From Nocardia donostiensis (GTDB lineage: Bacteria; Actinomycetota; Actinomycetes; Mycobacteriales; Mycobacteriaceae), in assembly GCF_002081715.1 (NCBI RefSeq), contig NZ_MUKP01000008.1, forward strand, positions 115,420-179,419: a DNA stretch of 64,000 bases. The letters are read 5' to 3'. Shown piece after piece: positions 54,173-64,000 of the stretch (position 1 is its first letter; each line of letters opens with the position of its first letter). The translations under genes and the position numbers were made by a program. The notes under the pieces were generated by a model. The model worked only from the letters and a program-made list of their open reading frames with translations, was not told the origin of the DNA and did no database searches.

Positions 54173-55779
54173 CGGATCTGATGCCTACCTCGCTGTCCTG
54201 GCCCACCGTCTTCGCCCCCGAAGCCGGACCAGGGGAAATCCTTCCGCACGCAGCTCGTCGCCAACCGCAGCACGTGGCACTCGTCGCCGGGGATCGGCGC
54301 TTCACCTATGCAGACCTGGAGTCGATGTCCCGACGGGTCGCGGCAGCATTGCGCAACCGAGGCATCGGCGCTGGCGACGTCGTCTCGCTCTACGGGCAGA
54401 ACAGCTGGGAGTGGATCGTCGGCTACCATGCCGCCCTTCGCGCCGGCGCGGTGGTCAATCCGATCAACGTGATGCTGACCGGACCGGAACTGACATACGT
54501 GCTGAACGATTGCCAGACGACAGCCGTGCTCGCCGGTGCCGCGCAGGCCGACAAGATCGCCGCGATCCTGCCCGACGTCGCATCCATTGAACTGTTCGTC
54601 CAGTTCGGCGACCACCCCAGGTACGACAGGGCCGAGACCTTCGCATCATTGCTCACGGAGCGTGACGAGGAGGGGTTCATCGACCACCGGCCCCGGCCCG
54701 GTGACCTCTGCGCGATCGCCTACACCTCCGGGACGACCGGCCACCCCAAGGGCGCCATGCAATCGCATCGCGCGATTCTGCTCAATTGCGCGCTCACAGC
54801 AACGATGCACCTCCGCACCAGCGACGACATCGTGGTCACCGGCCTACCCGCCGCCCACGTCTACGGCAACGTCGCCATCAACGCCACCTTCCTCGCCGGC
54901 GGGACCGTGGTCCTGATGGAACGTTTCAACGCCGCCGAGGCGCTGCGTTCGATCGAAACCGAGCGCGCCACCATTTTCGAAGGCGTGCCGGCGATGTACT
55001 CGATGCTGCTCGCCGAGCAGACATCGGCCACCGCTGATCTGACAAGCCTGCGGATGACGACCGTGGGCGGGCAGACGATCGCACCGGAGACCATGCGGGC
55101 CTGGCAGCAACGGTCGCGAGTACCCCTGATCGAACTGTGGGGAATGACCGAGCTGGCCGGGCTCGGCACCACCCACAGTCCATATGCACCCGCGGTGCCC
55201 GGCTCCATCGGCGTCGCACTGCCGGGCACCGAGATCCGCATCGCGGCCCTCGACGGCAGCGCCACCTCGGTCGGCATCGGCGAACCCGGTGAGCTACAGG
55301 TCCGGGGCCCACTGGTCATGCTGGGCTACTTCGCGAACCCGGAGGCCACCGAGGAAGTCGTCCTCCCCGGTGGATGGCTACGAACGGGCGACGTCGCCTA
55401 CGCCGCCGACACCGGGCACTACTTCGTCGTGGACCGGATCAAGGACATGATCCTCACGGCCGGTTACAACGTCTACCCTGCCGAGATCGAACAAGTCCTG
55501 GCCGGCCACCCCGGAGTCGCGATGGTTGCCGTAGGACGGCGAACGGACGAGGTCCGCGGCGAGATAGCCGTCGCCTACGTCGTGCCCAAAGCGGGAATCG
55601 GGCTGACCGAAACAGAGATCATCGACTTCTGCCGAGACAGCCTCGCCCCGTACAAACGTCCCCGCGCAGTGGTTTTCGTCGACCACCTGCCTACTACAGC
55701 GTCGGGAAAGATCATGCGCCGCAAACTCGCGGAGCTCGACGCCGTCGAGAGCGTCGCCAAGAACCAGGAGAATTCGTGA
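54169..55779 (+). CDS. Acyl/aryl-CoA ligase (AMP-forming)
   Basis: 536 residues from GTG 54169. P-loop YTSGTTGHPKGAMQSH, A5-type LWGMTELAG, TGDVAYAADTGHYFVVDRIK, AGYNVYPAEIEQVLAGHPG and PTTASGKIMRRKLAEL with the catalytic Lys. It activates a carboxylic acid as the CoA thioester. Overlap by 4 nt on both sides shows strict operon coupling. Confidence 0.9.
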   Translation: MTDLMPTSLSWPTVFAPEAGPGEILPHAARRQPQHVALVAGDRRFTYADLESMSRRVAAALRNRGIGAGDVVSLYGQNSWEWIVGYHAALRAGAVVNPINVMLTGPELTYVLNDCQTTAVLAGAAQADKIAAILPDVASIELFVQFGDHPRYDRAETFASLLTERDEEGFIDHRPRPGDLCAIAYTSGTTGHPKGAMQSHRAILLNCALTATMHLRTSDDIVVTGLPAAHVYGNVAINATFLAGGTVVLMERFNAAEALRSIETERATIFEGVPAMYSMLLAEQTSATADLTSLRMTTVGGQTIAPETMRAWQQRSRVPLIELWGMTELAGLGTTHSPYAPAVPGSIGVALPGTEIRIAALDGSATSVGIGEPGELQVRGPLVMLGYFANPEATEEVVLPGGWLRTGDVAYAADTGHYFVVDRIKDMILTAGYNVYPAEIEQVLAGHPGVAMVAVGRRTDEVRGEIAVAYVVPKAGIGLTETEIIDFCRDSLAPYKRPRAVVFVDHLPTTASGKIMRRKLAELDAVESVAKNQENS

Positions 55780-56879
55780 AAACCACAGCAGCCATCCTTC
55801 ATTCCGCCGCCTCCCCGCTCGTCGTGGAGGATGTCGACATCGCGGCGATCGCAGCGCACGAAGTTCTGGTCGAGATGGCAGGCGTCGGCATCTGTCACAC
55901 CGACCTCGGCGTGATCGCCGCACCCGCCGAGGGACAGACCCCGATTGTTCTGGGCCACGAAGGCTCTGGAATCGTCCGCGAAGTCGGTTCCGCAGTTACC
56001 GCGCTGGCCCCCGGCGACCACGTGGTCCTCACCTACAGCTTCTGCGGTAGGTGCGACAACTGCACGCGGGGGATCCCGCAGCATTGCCGCGACTTCATGG
56101 GCATGAACATGACCGGCGCGCGCCTGGACGGAACAACGCCGCTGAGGAAGGACGGCGCTCCCATCCTCGGCTCCTGGTTCGGCCAATCCTCCTGGGCCCG
56201 GCACGCGGTCGTCACCGAGCGCAACGCGATCAAGGTCGACAACGACCTTCCACTGGAAATTCTCGGCCCCCTCGGATGTGGAATTCAAACCGGAGCAGGC
56301 GCGGTACTGAACACCCTCGAGCCGCGCCCCGGCTCATCCATCGCGATCTTCGCCGTCGGATCGGTAGGGCTGGCCGCACTGCTGGCGGCGCGAGTCGCCG
56401 GCTGCGAGACGATCATCGCCGTCGACATCCAGCAATCCCGCCTCGAACAGGCCCGCGCACTCGGGGCCACCCACACCGTCAACTCCGCAGAACGGGATGC
56501 GGTCGAAGCGATCCGCGACATCACCGGAGGAACGGGCGCCGAGTACACCGTCGACTGCATCGGGCTGCCGTCCGTCGTGCGCAGCGCCCTCGAATCGCTC
56601 CAGACACCGGGAGTGTGCGCCACTGTCGGCTTCCAGGGCATTCCGAACGAGATCACCATCGATCACGGGCAACTCCTGTTCGGCAAGTCGCTGATCGGCG
56701 TCATCGAGGGCGACTCCATCCCGTCTGAGTTCATCCCGCTCATGATCTCGCTCTACCGCGAAGGCCGGTTTCCTTTCGACAAGATGATCCAAACATTCGC
56801 CTTCGAAGAGATCAACAAGGCCATCGACGCCGCCCACCACGGCGAGGTCACCAAGGCCGTCCTGACCTTCGATCACTGA
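55776..56879 (+). CDS. Zinc alcohol dehydrogenase, aryl/benzyl type
   Basis: 367 residues from GTG 55776. Catalytic zinc: GVGICHTDLGVI, LGHEGSGIVREVGSAV; structural zinc: FCGRCDNCTRGIPQHC; Rossmann IAIFAVGSVGLAALLAARVA. The MGMNMTGARLDG segment between the domains is typical of benzyl-alcohol-type dehydrogenases. Oxidises an alcohol to the aldehyde used by the first gene of the operon. Confidence 0.88.
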   Translation: MKTTAAILHSAASPLVVEDVDIAAIAAHEVLVEMAGVGICHTDLGVIAAPAEGQTPIVLGHEGSGIVREVGSAVTALAPGDHVVLTYSFCGRCDNCTRGIPQHCRDFMGMNMTGARLDGTTPLRKDGAPILGSWFGQSSWARHAVVTERNAIKVDNDLPLEILGPLGCGIQTGAGAVLNTLEPRPGSSIAIFAVGSVGLAALLAARVAGCETIIAVDIQQSRLEQARALGATHTVNSAERDAVEAIRDITGGTGAEYTVDCIGLPSVVRSALESLQTPGVCATVGFQGIPNEITIDHGQLLFGKSLIGVIEGDSIPSEFIPLMISLYREGRFPFDKMIQTFAFEEINKAIDAAHHGEVTKAVLTFDH

Positions 56880-57053
56880 AACGACTCGAGGACCGACAGT
56901 GACGTCACCGCCTCCAGCACATACCGACAGCAGCTACGCCGACGACACCCTCACAGCCGAGCAACTCGGCCGCCTTCGACACTTCGACAATCTTTCGCGA
57001 CAGCAGCCGAATGATCGGTCCTCGATGCAAAGCCGCGCCACAGGCGGCTCGGG

Positions 57054-57430
57054 CTACTCGGCGAGATCGAGCGCGTACCGGGAGGTTTCGAGGCGATCTG
57101 GATGGACGAGCGCGGGCTCGTCCATTCGCAGGTGTTCGACGGCGTTCTCCACCGCCCTCTGCAATACCACGACGTTGGCCGCCACCCTGGCCTGCGCAAG
57201 GTGCTTGCGCACCAGCCCCGGATAACGAGGTCGCTACCGACTTACCCGCCAGATCCGCCACCGACTTCGGCCCGTCCGGGCGCGCCGCGAAATAGAACGT
57301 GCTACGCGCAAACCCCAGATCCAGGATCGATTCGGCCGGCGCGGCCGCGTCTTCGAGAAGATCCTTGCCGGTGATCCCCACATCCAGAGTTCCCGCCCCC
57401 ACATTTCCGTCACCCACCAGCCGCAACGGC
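57054..57430 (-). pseudogene. hisG: hisG-like (ATP phosphoribosyltransferase) fragment
   Basis: GTLDVGITGKDLLEDAAAPA, ILDLGFARSTFYFAARP, SVADLAGKSVATS, then with one extra T near 57230, YPGLVRKHLAQARVAANVVV and LQRAVENAVEHL. The order matches the middle of HisG; the N-terminus and end are missing. It lies alone between the dehydrogenase operon and lnt. Confidence 0.7.
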
Positions 57431-58014
57431 CGCGCAAGCCTCAGGTGCAGCGATGAGGGGATCACGGGTTCTCGGCCGGCAGAGCAGGACACCAGGGTCG
57501 ATCACCCGGCGCAGTGAACGCCGGTATTCTCCTGCCTGACAGAGAGTCTGAAGCTACCGGAAGTCCGTCTCTGTGTCGCCGCCGTTGGCGGTGCCGTGGC
57601 CGGTGGGGCGGTCGTCGATCGTTCCGGCGAAAACCTGCTGCCTGTCGGCGTGTTCGGGGGTGATGGCCCAGATCCGATGTGATGTCGGTGAGTCGTCGTT
57701 CCAGCTGCGGCAGGCGTGTCGAACTGGCCGACCCCCCGAAACTCTGCCCCGGTAACGGATCGGGGGTCCCGGTAGCAATGGCGCACAAAACAACCAAGTT
57801 CACGGAGCGCCTGACCAGCAGGGAGATCAGGCATGGCCTGGGCAGAGCAGTCCCGGCTGGGTGCGCCATCTGGTGTTGGTGTCACGTCACCGAGCTCGCC
57901 GCCCGACAGGAGCGTGATGTTCAGCGGCCCACTTCGAGGTGCTGCACGCGGCCTACGCCGGTGAGGCATAGCGGTCCGTGTGTAGAGCGGCCGGGCTCGC
58001 CTGAATTCCATAGA
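57431..58014. other. No gene supported
   Basis: About 580 bases. A 135-codon minus-strand frame (57462-57869) shows no recognisable motif and low-complexity Arg/His stretches. Promoter for lnt is presumably here. Confidence 0.4.
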
Positions 58015-59574
58015 ATGGATCTTGTGCCCAACGGGGCCTTTTTCCGGGCGGCAGTGGCTCGCAGGCGCCACGCACCGGACTGGACAGCCGGCGCCACAAG
58101 TCGACGGTGGATGCCACGAGCTGCGGTGGCGGCTGCAGGAGCGCTGCCGCTGCTGGCGTTCCCCGCGCCGAATCTCAGCGTGGTCGCGTGGGTGTCGCTG
58201 GTACCGGTGGTGCTGTTGCTGCGTGCCGCGGTCACCGCGCGTGAGGCCGGGCTGCGCGGCTGGCTGGCGGGTGTCGGGTTCCTCGCGGGCACGCAGTACT
58301 GGGTGGCGCCGAACCTGATCTGGTTCTTCCCGCTGGCGGTGGGCGTGCTCGCGTTGCTGTGGACCGGATGGGGGGTGCTGGCATGGGACGCGTTGCGGGC
58401 CCCGCTCACCGGCAGCAGAGCGGCAGCCGGCGCGGTCGTCGTGCCGGCAGGGTGGGTGCTGGTCGAGGCGATCCGGTCGTGGCAGTGGCTCGGTGGCCCA
58501 TGGTCGCTGCTCGGCGCCACCCAGTGGCAGCACCCCGGCGTGCTCGGGCTCGCCGCGATCGGCGGGGTGTGGCTGGTCAGCTTCGCGATCGTGGCGTCGA
58601 ACATCGGAGCTGCGCTGTGCGTGGTCGGCGGCGTGGCGGCCCGGACCGTCGGGGCGATGATCGCGATCGTGGCGGTCACGTCCGGTCCGCTCTGGTCGGT
58701 AAGTCGTCCCGCTGAGCCGCCGGCCGGGGTCGTGGCCGTTGCACTCGTGCAGCCGGGGATCGTGCACGGCGATCTATTCTCGGCTCAAGAAGAACTGTCC
58801 CGGGAGATCGGCGTGCCGGTCGACCTCGTGGTGTGGGGTGAGAGCAGCGTCGGCACCGACCTGGCCGCTGATCCTGCACTGCGCCGCCAGCTCAGCACGC
58901 TGTCCGCAGCAACCGGGGCGGACCTGCTGGTCAACGTCGATGCGCTGGTCGGCGACTCCGGTGCGATCACGAAGACCTCCGTCCTGATCGACGATCGCGG
59001 AATCCTCGCCACCTACCGCAAGACCCGGCTGGTTCTGTTCGGCGAATACGTCCCGTTCCGTGATCAACTCGGTTGGCTCAGCGACATCACCGCCGCGGCG
59101 GCGCAGAACCGGCAGCCCGGCGACCGGCTGGTCGTGATGGAAGCCGGTGGTGTCCGGATCGGACCGCTGATCTCCTTCGAGGAGACTTTCCCGGACCTGG
59201 GGCGCGCGCAGGCGCGGGCGGGGGCGGACCTGCTGGTGTACCAGACTTCGACGGCCACATTCCAGGGGAGTTGGGCGCCCGCGCAGCTGGCGTCGTTCGG
59301 TGCGCTGCGGGCCGCGGAGAGCGGGCGCCCGGTCGCCGCGGCCGCCCTGACGGGCGAATCGGCGGCGTTCGACGCGCGCGGTCACCGTCTCGGGGCGATG
59401 TCCGCCGACGAGCACGGCGTTCTACTGGTCGACATACCCGTTCACGCGGTGGATACGCCCTACGTCCGGTTCGGCGACTATGTCCCCGGCATCTGTGCCG
59501 CCGTTGTCACGGGGTACGTGGCCGTTCGGTGCTCCGGCGGCGGACGCGATAGGAGGTTTCGAGCGTGGCGATGA
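58015..59574 (+). CDS. lnt: Apolipoprotein N-acyltransferase homologue with Cys-to-Ser change
   Basis: 519 residues from ATG 58015. Several membrane helices to about 240 (LPLLAFPAPNLSVVAWVSLV, LAGVGFLAGTQYWVAPNLIW, VGVLALLWTGWGVLAWDAL), then a nitrilase-fold domain. Catalytic residues by position: E276 in VVWGESSVG, K336 in TYRKTRLVLFGEYVPF, and S387 in GPLISFEETFPDL, where Lnt enzymes carry Cys. Known Lnt adds the third acyl chain to lipoproteins. This copy may be inactive or use another chemistry. C-terminal helix CAAVVTGYVAVRC. Confidence 0.8.
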   Translation: MDLVPNGAFFRAAVARRRHAPDWTAGATSRRWMPRAAVAAAGALPLLAFPAPNLSVVAWVSLVPVVLLLRAAVTAREAGLRGWLAGVGFLAGTQYWVAPNLIWFFPLAVGVLALLWTGWGVLAWDALRAPLTGSRAAAGAVVVPAGWVLVEAIRSWQWLGGPWSLLGATQWQHPGVLGLAAIGGVWLVSFAIVASNIGAALCVVGGVAARTVGAMIAIVAVTSGPLWSVSRPAEPPAGVVAVALVQPGIVHGDLFSAQEELSREIGVPVDLVVWGESSVGTDLAADPALRRQLSTLSAATGADLLVNVDALVGDSGAITKTSVLIDDRGILATYRKTRLVLFGEYVPFRDQLGWLSDITAAAAQNRQPGDRLVVMEAGGVRIGPLISFEETFPDLGRAQARAGADLLVYQTSTATFQGSWAPAQLASFGALRAAESGRPVAAAALTGESAAFDARGHRLGAMSADEHGVLLVDIPVHAVDTPYVRFGDYVPGICAAVVTGYVAVRCSGGGRDRRFRAWR

Positions 59575-59793
59575 GTCGCTGCGAGACGACTCTTCCGTTA
59601 TCGGGCCCCTGCCCGTGGGCTGGCCGGTTGATGAATCTCATGCAGATGCGCGGGTGTCGTCGGAGCGAGGGCAAGGCGCGTGAAAGGGATGGTCACGGCA
59701 GATGACCCGACAGACTGCTGCAGGTCATCCGCGGTGGCGACGACCTGTCGGACGTCGCCTCGGATGGTGCCTGACGGACATATGACACAATTG

Positions 59794-60216
59794 TGGCAGC
59801 TGTGGGTGCGCAAACTCTGGCACACCGTCCGTCGCGCCGGCCATGATCTGGGCCGTGACCAGGTCGGGCGGTTGATGCGGGCGGCGACCGAGGCGTTCGA
59901 CCGCGACTACGGCGCGAAATCCCCGAAGGCCGTCTCCGAGATCGTCGACGTACTCCTGGGGTTCTACAACTACCCGGCAGAGCACTGGATTCATCTGCCC
60001 ACGACGAATCCCATCGAATCTACTTTCACGACAGCGCGTTCAAGAAGCAGGGCAACCAAGGGACCGGGCTCGCGGGTGGCCAGGCTCGCGATGGCGTTCA
60101 AGCTGATCGAGGCCGCTGAGGTACGCTGGCACGCCGTGAACGCGACGCACCTGGTCGCCCTCGTTCGGACCGGAGCCGAGTTCGAGAAGGAAACCGTAGA
60201 ACAACCGGTCGATTCG
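59794..60216 (+). pseudogene. Chimeric IS remnant: IS3 OrfB start joined to IS256 transposase end
   Basis: LWHTVRRAGHDLGRDQVGRL resembles IS3 OrfB; from FDRDYGAKSPKAVSEIVDVL, YNYPAEHWIHLPTTNPIEST, GPGSRVARLAMAFKLIEAAE and ATHLVALVRTGAEFEK it is IS256/Mutator-type C-terminus (catalytic Glu in NPIEST). The IS256 catalytic Asps are missing. The frame stays open into the next gene by chance. Confidence 0.7.
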
Positions 60217-60321
60217 TCAACTACGAAGGATTCCGCCCGACGCTCGCCCCTTCTACAAGGATTTGACGATATCTCGTGTGGCGGCGCGATGAGTTCTACC
60301 CGCCGGTGCAGTCTGATCTCC

Positions 60322-60888
60322 ATGGGCAAACTCATCTATGGCTTCAACGTGTCGGTGGACGGGTACATCGCCGACGCGCACGGCAACATCGACTGGTCCG
60401 ATCCGAGCGAAGAGCTCCTCCAGTACTGGAACGACTTCGAGCGGGAGACCGCCCTGTCGTTCTACGGGCGGCGGCTCTACGAACTGATGTCCGCGTACTG
60501 GCCGACCGCTGACAAGGCTCCGGACGCCACCCCTCGGACCGTCGACTTCGCCCGCATCTGGCGCGACATGCCCAAGGTCGTGTTCTCACGCACCCTGGAG
60601 TCGGTCGACTGGAACTCCCGCCTGGAACGCGGCGACCCGGTCGAGGTGGTGACGAAACTGAAAGCCGAAACCGACGGCAGACTGGAGGTGGCCGGCGCGA
60701 CGCTGGCCGCACCGATCGTGCAGGCCGGACTGGTGGACGAGTACCGGATCGTGGTCACGCCTACCGCCGTGGGCGGCGGCACCCCATTCTTCCCGACACT
60801 GCCGTCATGGATATCGCTGCGGCTGGTGGAGAACCGCACCTTCCCGGGCGGCACGGTCCTGCTGCGCTACGAGGCGAAACACAACTGA
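60322..60888 (+). CDS. RibD/dihydrofolate-reductase-fold reductase
   Basis: 188 residues from ATG 60322. LIYGFNVSVDGYIADAHGNI, LSFYGRRLYELMSAYWP, LEVAGATLAAPIVQAGLVDE and PTAVGGGTPFFPTLP fit the RibD_C/YyaP-type bifunctional reductase fold, NADPH-binding, substrate unknown. The open frame extends upstream into an IS remnant, but homology begins at this ATG. Confidence 0.83.
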   Translation: MGKLIYGFNVSVDGYIADAHGNIDWSDPSEELLQYWNDFERETALSFYGRRLYELMSAYWPTADKAPDATPRTVDFARIWRDMPKVVFSRTLESVDWNSRLERGDPVEVVTKLKAETDGRLEVAGATLAAPIVQAGLVDEYRIVVTPTAVGGGTPFFPTLPSWISLRLVENRTFPGGTVLLRYEAKHN

Positions 60889-60901
60889 TACAGCCAGGCC
60901 C

Positions 60902-61042
60902 GCCCTGCGGACGCACTACGAAGTACACGACCCGAGCGGCACCCCGCTACTGCTCGACATCCACCAGCAGTTCGACGAACTGCTACCCAGCGAAACTCGC
61001 AGAACGACCGATCGACCCGCCAACACCGAGGAGGCCGCCTGA
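60902..61042 (+). other. Possible C-terminal gene fragment
   Basis: 47 codons: ALRTHYEVHDPSGTPLLLDI, HQQFDELLPSETRRTTDRPA, ending EEAA. Protein-like and close behind the reductase, but without a start or a family I recognise. Confidence 0.3.
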
Positions 61043-61181
61043 AACCCGCCCATTCACGCCGCTGGGGCGGGTGATGCGCCGGAATTCGCGCAACGCCTTC
61101 TCGGGGTCGGCGCCTTTGTCGGTGGGAATGGAGATATGGCTCTCGGCGAGTGCGACTCGGTCGACAGCTCGCTGACCCGAT

Positions 61182-64000
61182 CTACGCATTCGCTGTAGCA
61201 GCAGCTGTTGTCAGGCAATTGGCTCCGAACAAGGCCTTGAGATCTCCGAATAGGGCTGGAGTCTTGTGAACCCGGAACTTCGGGTCTGTCGCCAACCGGG
61301 TCGTCGTGCTGCCGATCAACACGATGTGCACGTCGGTGTCCCCGGGGTGGCGCTGCAAGGCGTCACGAAGGGCTTCGATGTTGGGTCGCGTGCATGCGTG
61401 CACCGGGAGGGTAAGGGTTATCGGGGCGGAGGATGGCCCACCATTCCCCAGGTCGGGTGTGGAGATATCGACTGCGACGACTGACGTCCTGCCCTCGCGG
61501 ATGTTGACGTTCGCGGTGACGAGCAGGATCGAGTCTTCGGTGAGAGCGTGCTGGAAGCTGGTGTAGATCGAGGAGAAGACGAGTATCTCGGTGGCAGCGT
61601 CGAGGTCGGCGATCTCGACGATGGCCCACGGCTCGCCCTTCTTGCTGAGGCGGCGGTCGACCGCCGCGACGATGCCGCCGATGACGATCTTCTGGCCGTT
61701 GCGGACCTTCCCGGCGTGCACGGCAGCGATGGAGGTGTCCGTGAGCGTGGTGAGCGCTGCGGCGATACCCTCTAGGGGGTGGCCCGATACATACAGGCCT
61801 AGCATCTCGCGTTCGAGGGCGAGCTTGTGCTTGGTGTCCCACTCCTCGTCGGGCACCTTGACGTTGAAGACTGACGTGCTCGACTCGTCTGCATCGTCTC
61901 CGCCAAAGAGGTCGAACTGACCCATCGCCTCGGCCTTCTTGGTGGACATCGCCGCGTCGATGGCGTCGGTGTGTACCAGCATCAGGCCCTTGCGCGGATG
62001 GCCGAGCGAGTCGAATCCGCCTGCTTTGATGAGGGATTCGGTGATCTTCTTCGAGCACGCGAGTGCGTCGACTTTGTTGAGGTAGTCGGAGAAGTCGGTG
62101 AACTTCCCCTTCTCCTCGCGGGTCGCGATGATCGACGACACCACGTTGGTGCCGACGTTGCGGACTGCACCAAGGCCGAAGCGGATGTCCGCACCGACCG
62201 ACACGAAGTCGACGCGCGAGGCGTTGACGTCGGGCGGCAGCACGGTGATGCCCCTCTTGCGGCAGTCTGCCAGGTAGATCGCCGACTTGTCTTTGTCGTC
62301 ACCGACGGAGGTGAGCAGGCTGGCCATGTACTCGGCCGGGTAGTTGGCCTTGAGGTACGCGGTCCAGTACATGACCAGGCTGTATCCAGCGGCGTGTGAC
62401 TTGTTGTAAGCGTAGCCAGCAAACGGCAGAACAGCCTCCCACAGTGCGGTAACTGCTTCGTCGCTGTAGCCGTTGCCGCGCATACCGTTGCGGAAATTCT
62501 CGAACTCGGCAGCGAGCACTTCGGGCTTCTTCTTACCCATCGCACGGCGGAGCAGATCCGCCTGTCCAAGGGAGTAGCCGGCCACCTTCTGAGCGATCTG
62601 CATGATCTGCTCCTGGTAGACGATCAGCGCGTACGTCTCGCCCAAGATGCCGCGGAGCGGTTCGTCGAGTTCTGGATGGATCGGCACGACGGCCTCACGG
62701 CCGTTCTTGCGGTCCGCATACGCCCAGTGCGCTCCGACCCCCATCGGGCCGGGGCGATAGAGGGCGTTCGATGCGATGAGATCGTTGAACTCGGTCGGCG
62801 CCATGCGGAGCAGAAGATCGCGCATGCCCGCTGAATCGAGCTGGAAGACACCCAGGTTGTCGCCGCGGGCGAGCATCGCGTAGGTAGCTTCGTCGTCCAG
62901 TGCGAGGGTGTCGAGGTCGAGGTCGATGCCGCGGTTGGTCTTGATGTTGTCGATCGTGTCGCCGATGACGGTGAGGTTGCGCAGGCCGAGGAAGTCCATC
63001 TTCAGCAGGCCGATGGCCTCACACGACGGATAGTCCCAGCCGGTGATGATGGCGCCGTCCTGGGCCCTGCGCCACAGCGGGATGGCATCCATCAGCGGTT
63101 CCGACGACATGATCACCGCACAGGCGTGCACACCCGCGTTACGGATCAGGCCCTCCAACCCGAGCGCGGTCTCGTAGATCTTGGCGACATCGGGATTGCT
63201 GCCGATCAGCTCGCGAACCTCGGCGGCCTCCTTGTACCGCTCGTGCTCGGTGTCGGTGATCCCCGACAGCGGGATGTCCTTGGCCATGATCGGCGGCGGC
63301 AGCGCCTTGGAGATCTGGTCGGCGATGGCGAAACCGGGCTGCCCGAACTGGACCCGCGCCGAATCCTTGATCGCCGCTTTCGTTTTGATGGTGCCGAAAG
63401 TGATGACCTGAGCAACCCGGTCACTACCCCACTTCTCGGTGGCATAACGCACCATTTCACCGCGGCGGCGATCGTCGAAGTCGATATCGATATCGGGCAT
63501 CGACACGCGCTCCGGGTTGAGGAACCGCTCGAACAGCAGACCGTGCGGAATCGGGTCGATATTCGTGATACCGAGCGCGTAGGCGACCAGCGAACCCGCG
63601 GCCGAACCACGGCCGGGACCGACCCGGATACCGACTTCGCGCGCATGGTTGATCAGGTCACCGACCACCAGGAAGTAGGCCGGGAAGCCCATTTCAATGA
63701 TCACGTCGAGCTCGTAGTCGGCGCGCGACAGGTACTCCTGCGGCACACCATTCGGGAACCGCCGCTCCAGCCCGCGCTTGACCTCCCGGCGCAACCAGCT
63801 GGCCTGGGTTTCGTCTTCGGGCACCGGGAACACCGGCATCCGGTCCTTGAACGCCCACACCTCGTCGTAGGATTGCACCCGTTCGGCGATCAACAGGGTG
63901 TTGTCGCAGGCCCCAGGCACCTGGTCGTCCCAGAGCTCACGCATCTCGGCGGCCGATTTCAGATAGTAGCCATCGCCACCGAACTTGAACCTGGTCGGAT
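61182..64000 (-). CDS. dnaE1: DNA polymerase III alpha subunit, 5' end beyond window
   Basis: 939 codons are visible on the minus strand; the N-terminal PHP part lies beyond 64000. Palm/finger motifs: [40 protein letters not shown] (catalytic Asps), [36 protein letters not shown]. Helix-hairpin-helix region ALVQ... ([20 protein letters not shown]), then an OB domain ([20 protein letters not shown]) and a C-terminal tail. This is the replicative polymerase. Stop TAG/TGA region at 61182 is followed by IS and hisG relics downstream. Confidence 0.96.
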   Translation of the reverse strand, partial: PTRFKFGGDGYYLKSAAEMRELWDDQVPGACDNTLLIAERVQSYDEVWAFKDRMPVFPVPEDETQASWLRREVKRGLERRFPNGVPQEYLSRADYELDVIIEMGFPAYFLVVGDLINHAREVGIRVGPGRGSAAGSLVAYALGITNIDPIPHGLLFERFLNPERVSMPDIDIDFDDRRRGEMVRYATEKWGSDRVAQVITFGTIKTKAAIKDSARVQFGQPGFAIADQISKALPPPIMAKDIPLSGITDTEHERYKEAAEVRELIGSNPDVAKIYETALGLEGLIRNAGVHACAVIMSSEPLMDAIPLWRRAQDGAIITGWDYPSCEAIGLLKMDFLGLRNLTVIGDTIDNIKTNRGIDLDLDTLALDDEATYAMLARGDNLGVFQLDSAGMRDLLLRMAPTEFNDLIASNALYRPGPMGVGAHWAYADRKNGREAVVPIHPELDEPLRGILGETYALIVYQEQIMQIAQKVAGYSLGQADLLRRAMGKKKPEVLAAEFENFRNGMRGNGYSDEAVTALWEAVLPFAGYAYNKSHAAGYSLVMYWTAYLKANYPAEYMASLLTSVGDDKDKSAIYLADCRKRGITVLPPDVNASRVDFVSVGADIRFGLGAVRNVGTNVVSSIIATREEKGKFTDFSDYLNKVDALACSKKITESLIKAGGFDSLGHPRKGLMLVHTDAIDAAMSTKKAEAMGQFDLFGGDDADESSTSVFNVKVPDEEWDTKHKLALEREMLGLYVSGHPLEGIAAALTTLTDTSIAAVHAGKVRNGQKIVIGGIVAAVDRRLSKKGEPWAIVEIADLDAATEILVFSSIYTSFQHALTEDSILLVTANVNIREGRTSVVAVDISTPDLGNGGPSSAPITLTLPVHACTRPNIEALRDALQRHPGDTDVHIVLIGSTTTRLATDPKFRVHKTPALFGDLKALFGANCLTTAAATANA

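Noticed and set aside
57502..58767. 421-codon minus-strand ORF over the lnt gene
   Set aside because: It is antisense to the clear Lnt coding sequence, has Arg/His/Pro-rich composition and no motif; typical high-GC shadow.
60983..61189. 68-codon minus-strand ORF after dnaE1
   Set aside because: Contains VDRVALAESHISIPTDKGAD, which looks protein-like, but has no recognised family, no clear start site and overlaps the relic on the other strand.

Overview
The window looks like chromosomal DNA of a high-GC, mycolic-acid-bearing actinomycete, most likely Nocardia or a close relative (inference). The evidence is an antigen-85-type mycolyltransferase at the left edge, a DosR/DosS two-component pair with dormancy-type partners, WXG100-like small proteins, a lysozyme-domain protein of a type common in Nocardia, and DnaE1 at the right edge.

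Region 1 (about 1-20.4 kb) is mostly intact. It starts with the mycolyltransferase, a methyltransferase, a decayed IS605-type tnpB, an MmcQ/YjbR protein and a muralytic protein. From 4.3 to 20.4 kb lies a redox, hypoxia and stress island: a DosR-like regulator and a DosS-like haem-GAF kinase separated by four genes on the opposite strand (nitroreductase-like, Hrp1-like CBS protein, zinc alcohol dehydrogenase, PPOX-fold protein), then IlvD, an HspR/Hsp20 divergent pair, a cold-shock-domain protein, Mn catalase, a hemerythrin, a catalase-fold protein, a FAD-Rieske fusion and a Dps ferritin. Together these suggest a programme for low oxygen, peroxide and iron handling.

Region 2 (about 20.47-46.7 kb) is an accessory island that starts at tRNA-Leu(GAG). 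Its 3' end core (14 nt) recurs at 34.1 and 38.07 kb, and about 440 bp after the first two cores are homologous, so the island looks like stacked elements at one tRNA site. The contents are mostly decayed: a truncated tyrosine recombinase that stops exactly at a single type I-E-like CRISPR repeat, three broken AbrB/SpoVT-like genes, fragments of hsdS and hsdR flanking an intact mrr, a second large Mrr-type nuclease with a frameshifted start, broken WXG100 genes, an AbiEii toxin pseudogene, several IS3/IS5-like/IS21 remnants and a large serine recombinase whose C-terminus reads through an att core. Apparently intact cargo includes Cys-rich small proteins, a peptidase M19, a LysR/DoxX pair, a CoiA-like nuclease and two DUF5994-like genes.

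Region 3 (about 47.3-64 kb) holds compact functional units: MarR with divergent MBL hydrolase and MFS transporter; an AcoR-like activator divergent from a tightly overlapping aldehyde dehydrogenase, acyl-CoA ligase and aryl/benzyl-type alcohol dehydrogenase operon (alcohol to acyl-CoA); a hisG remnant; an Lnt homologue with Ser where the catalytic Cys is expected; a chimeric IS fragment; a RibD/DHFR-type reductase; and most of dnaE1. No computation or database search was run. Family calls rest on motif and sequence recognition.
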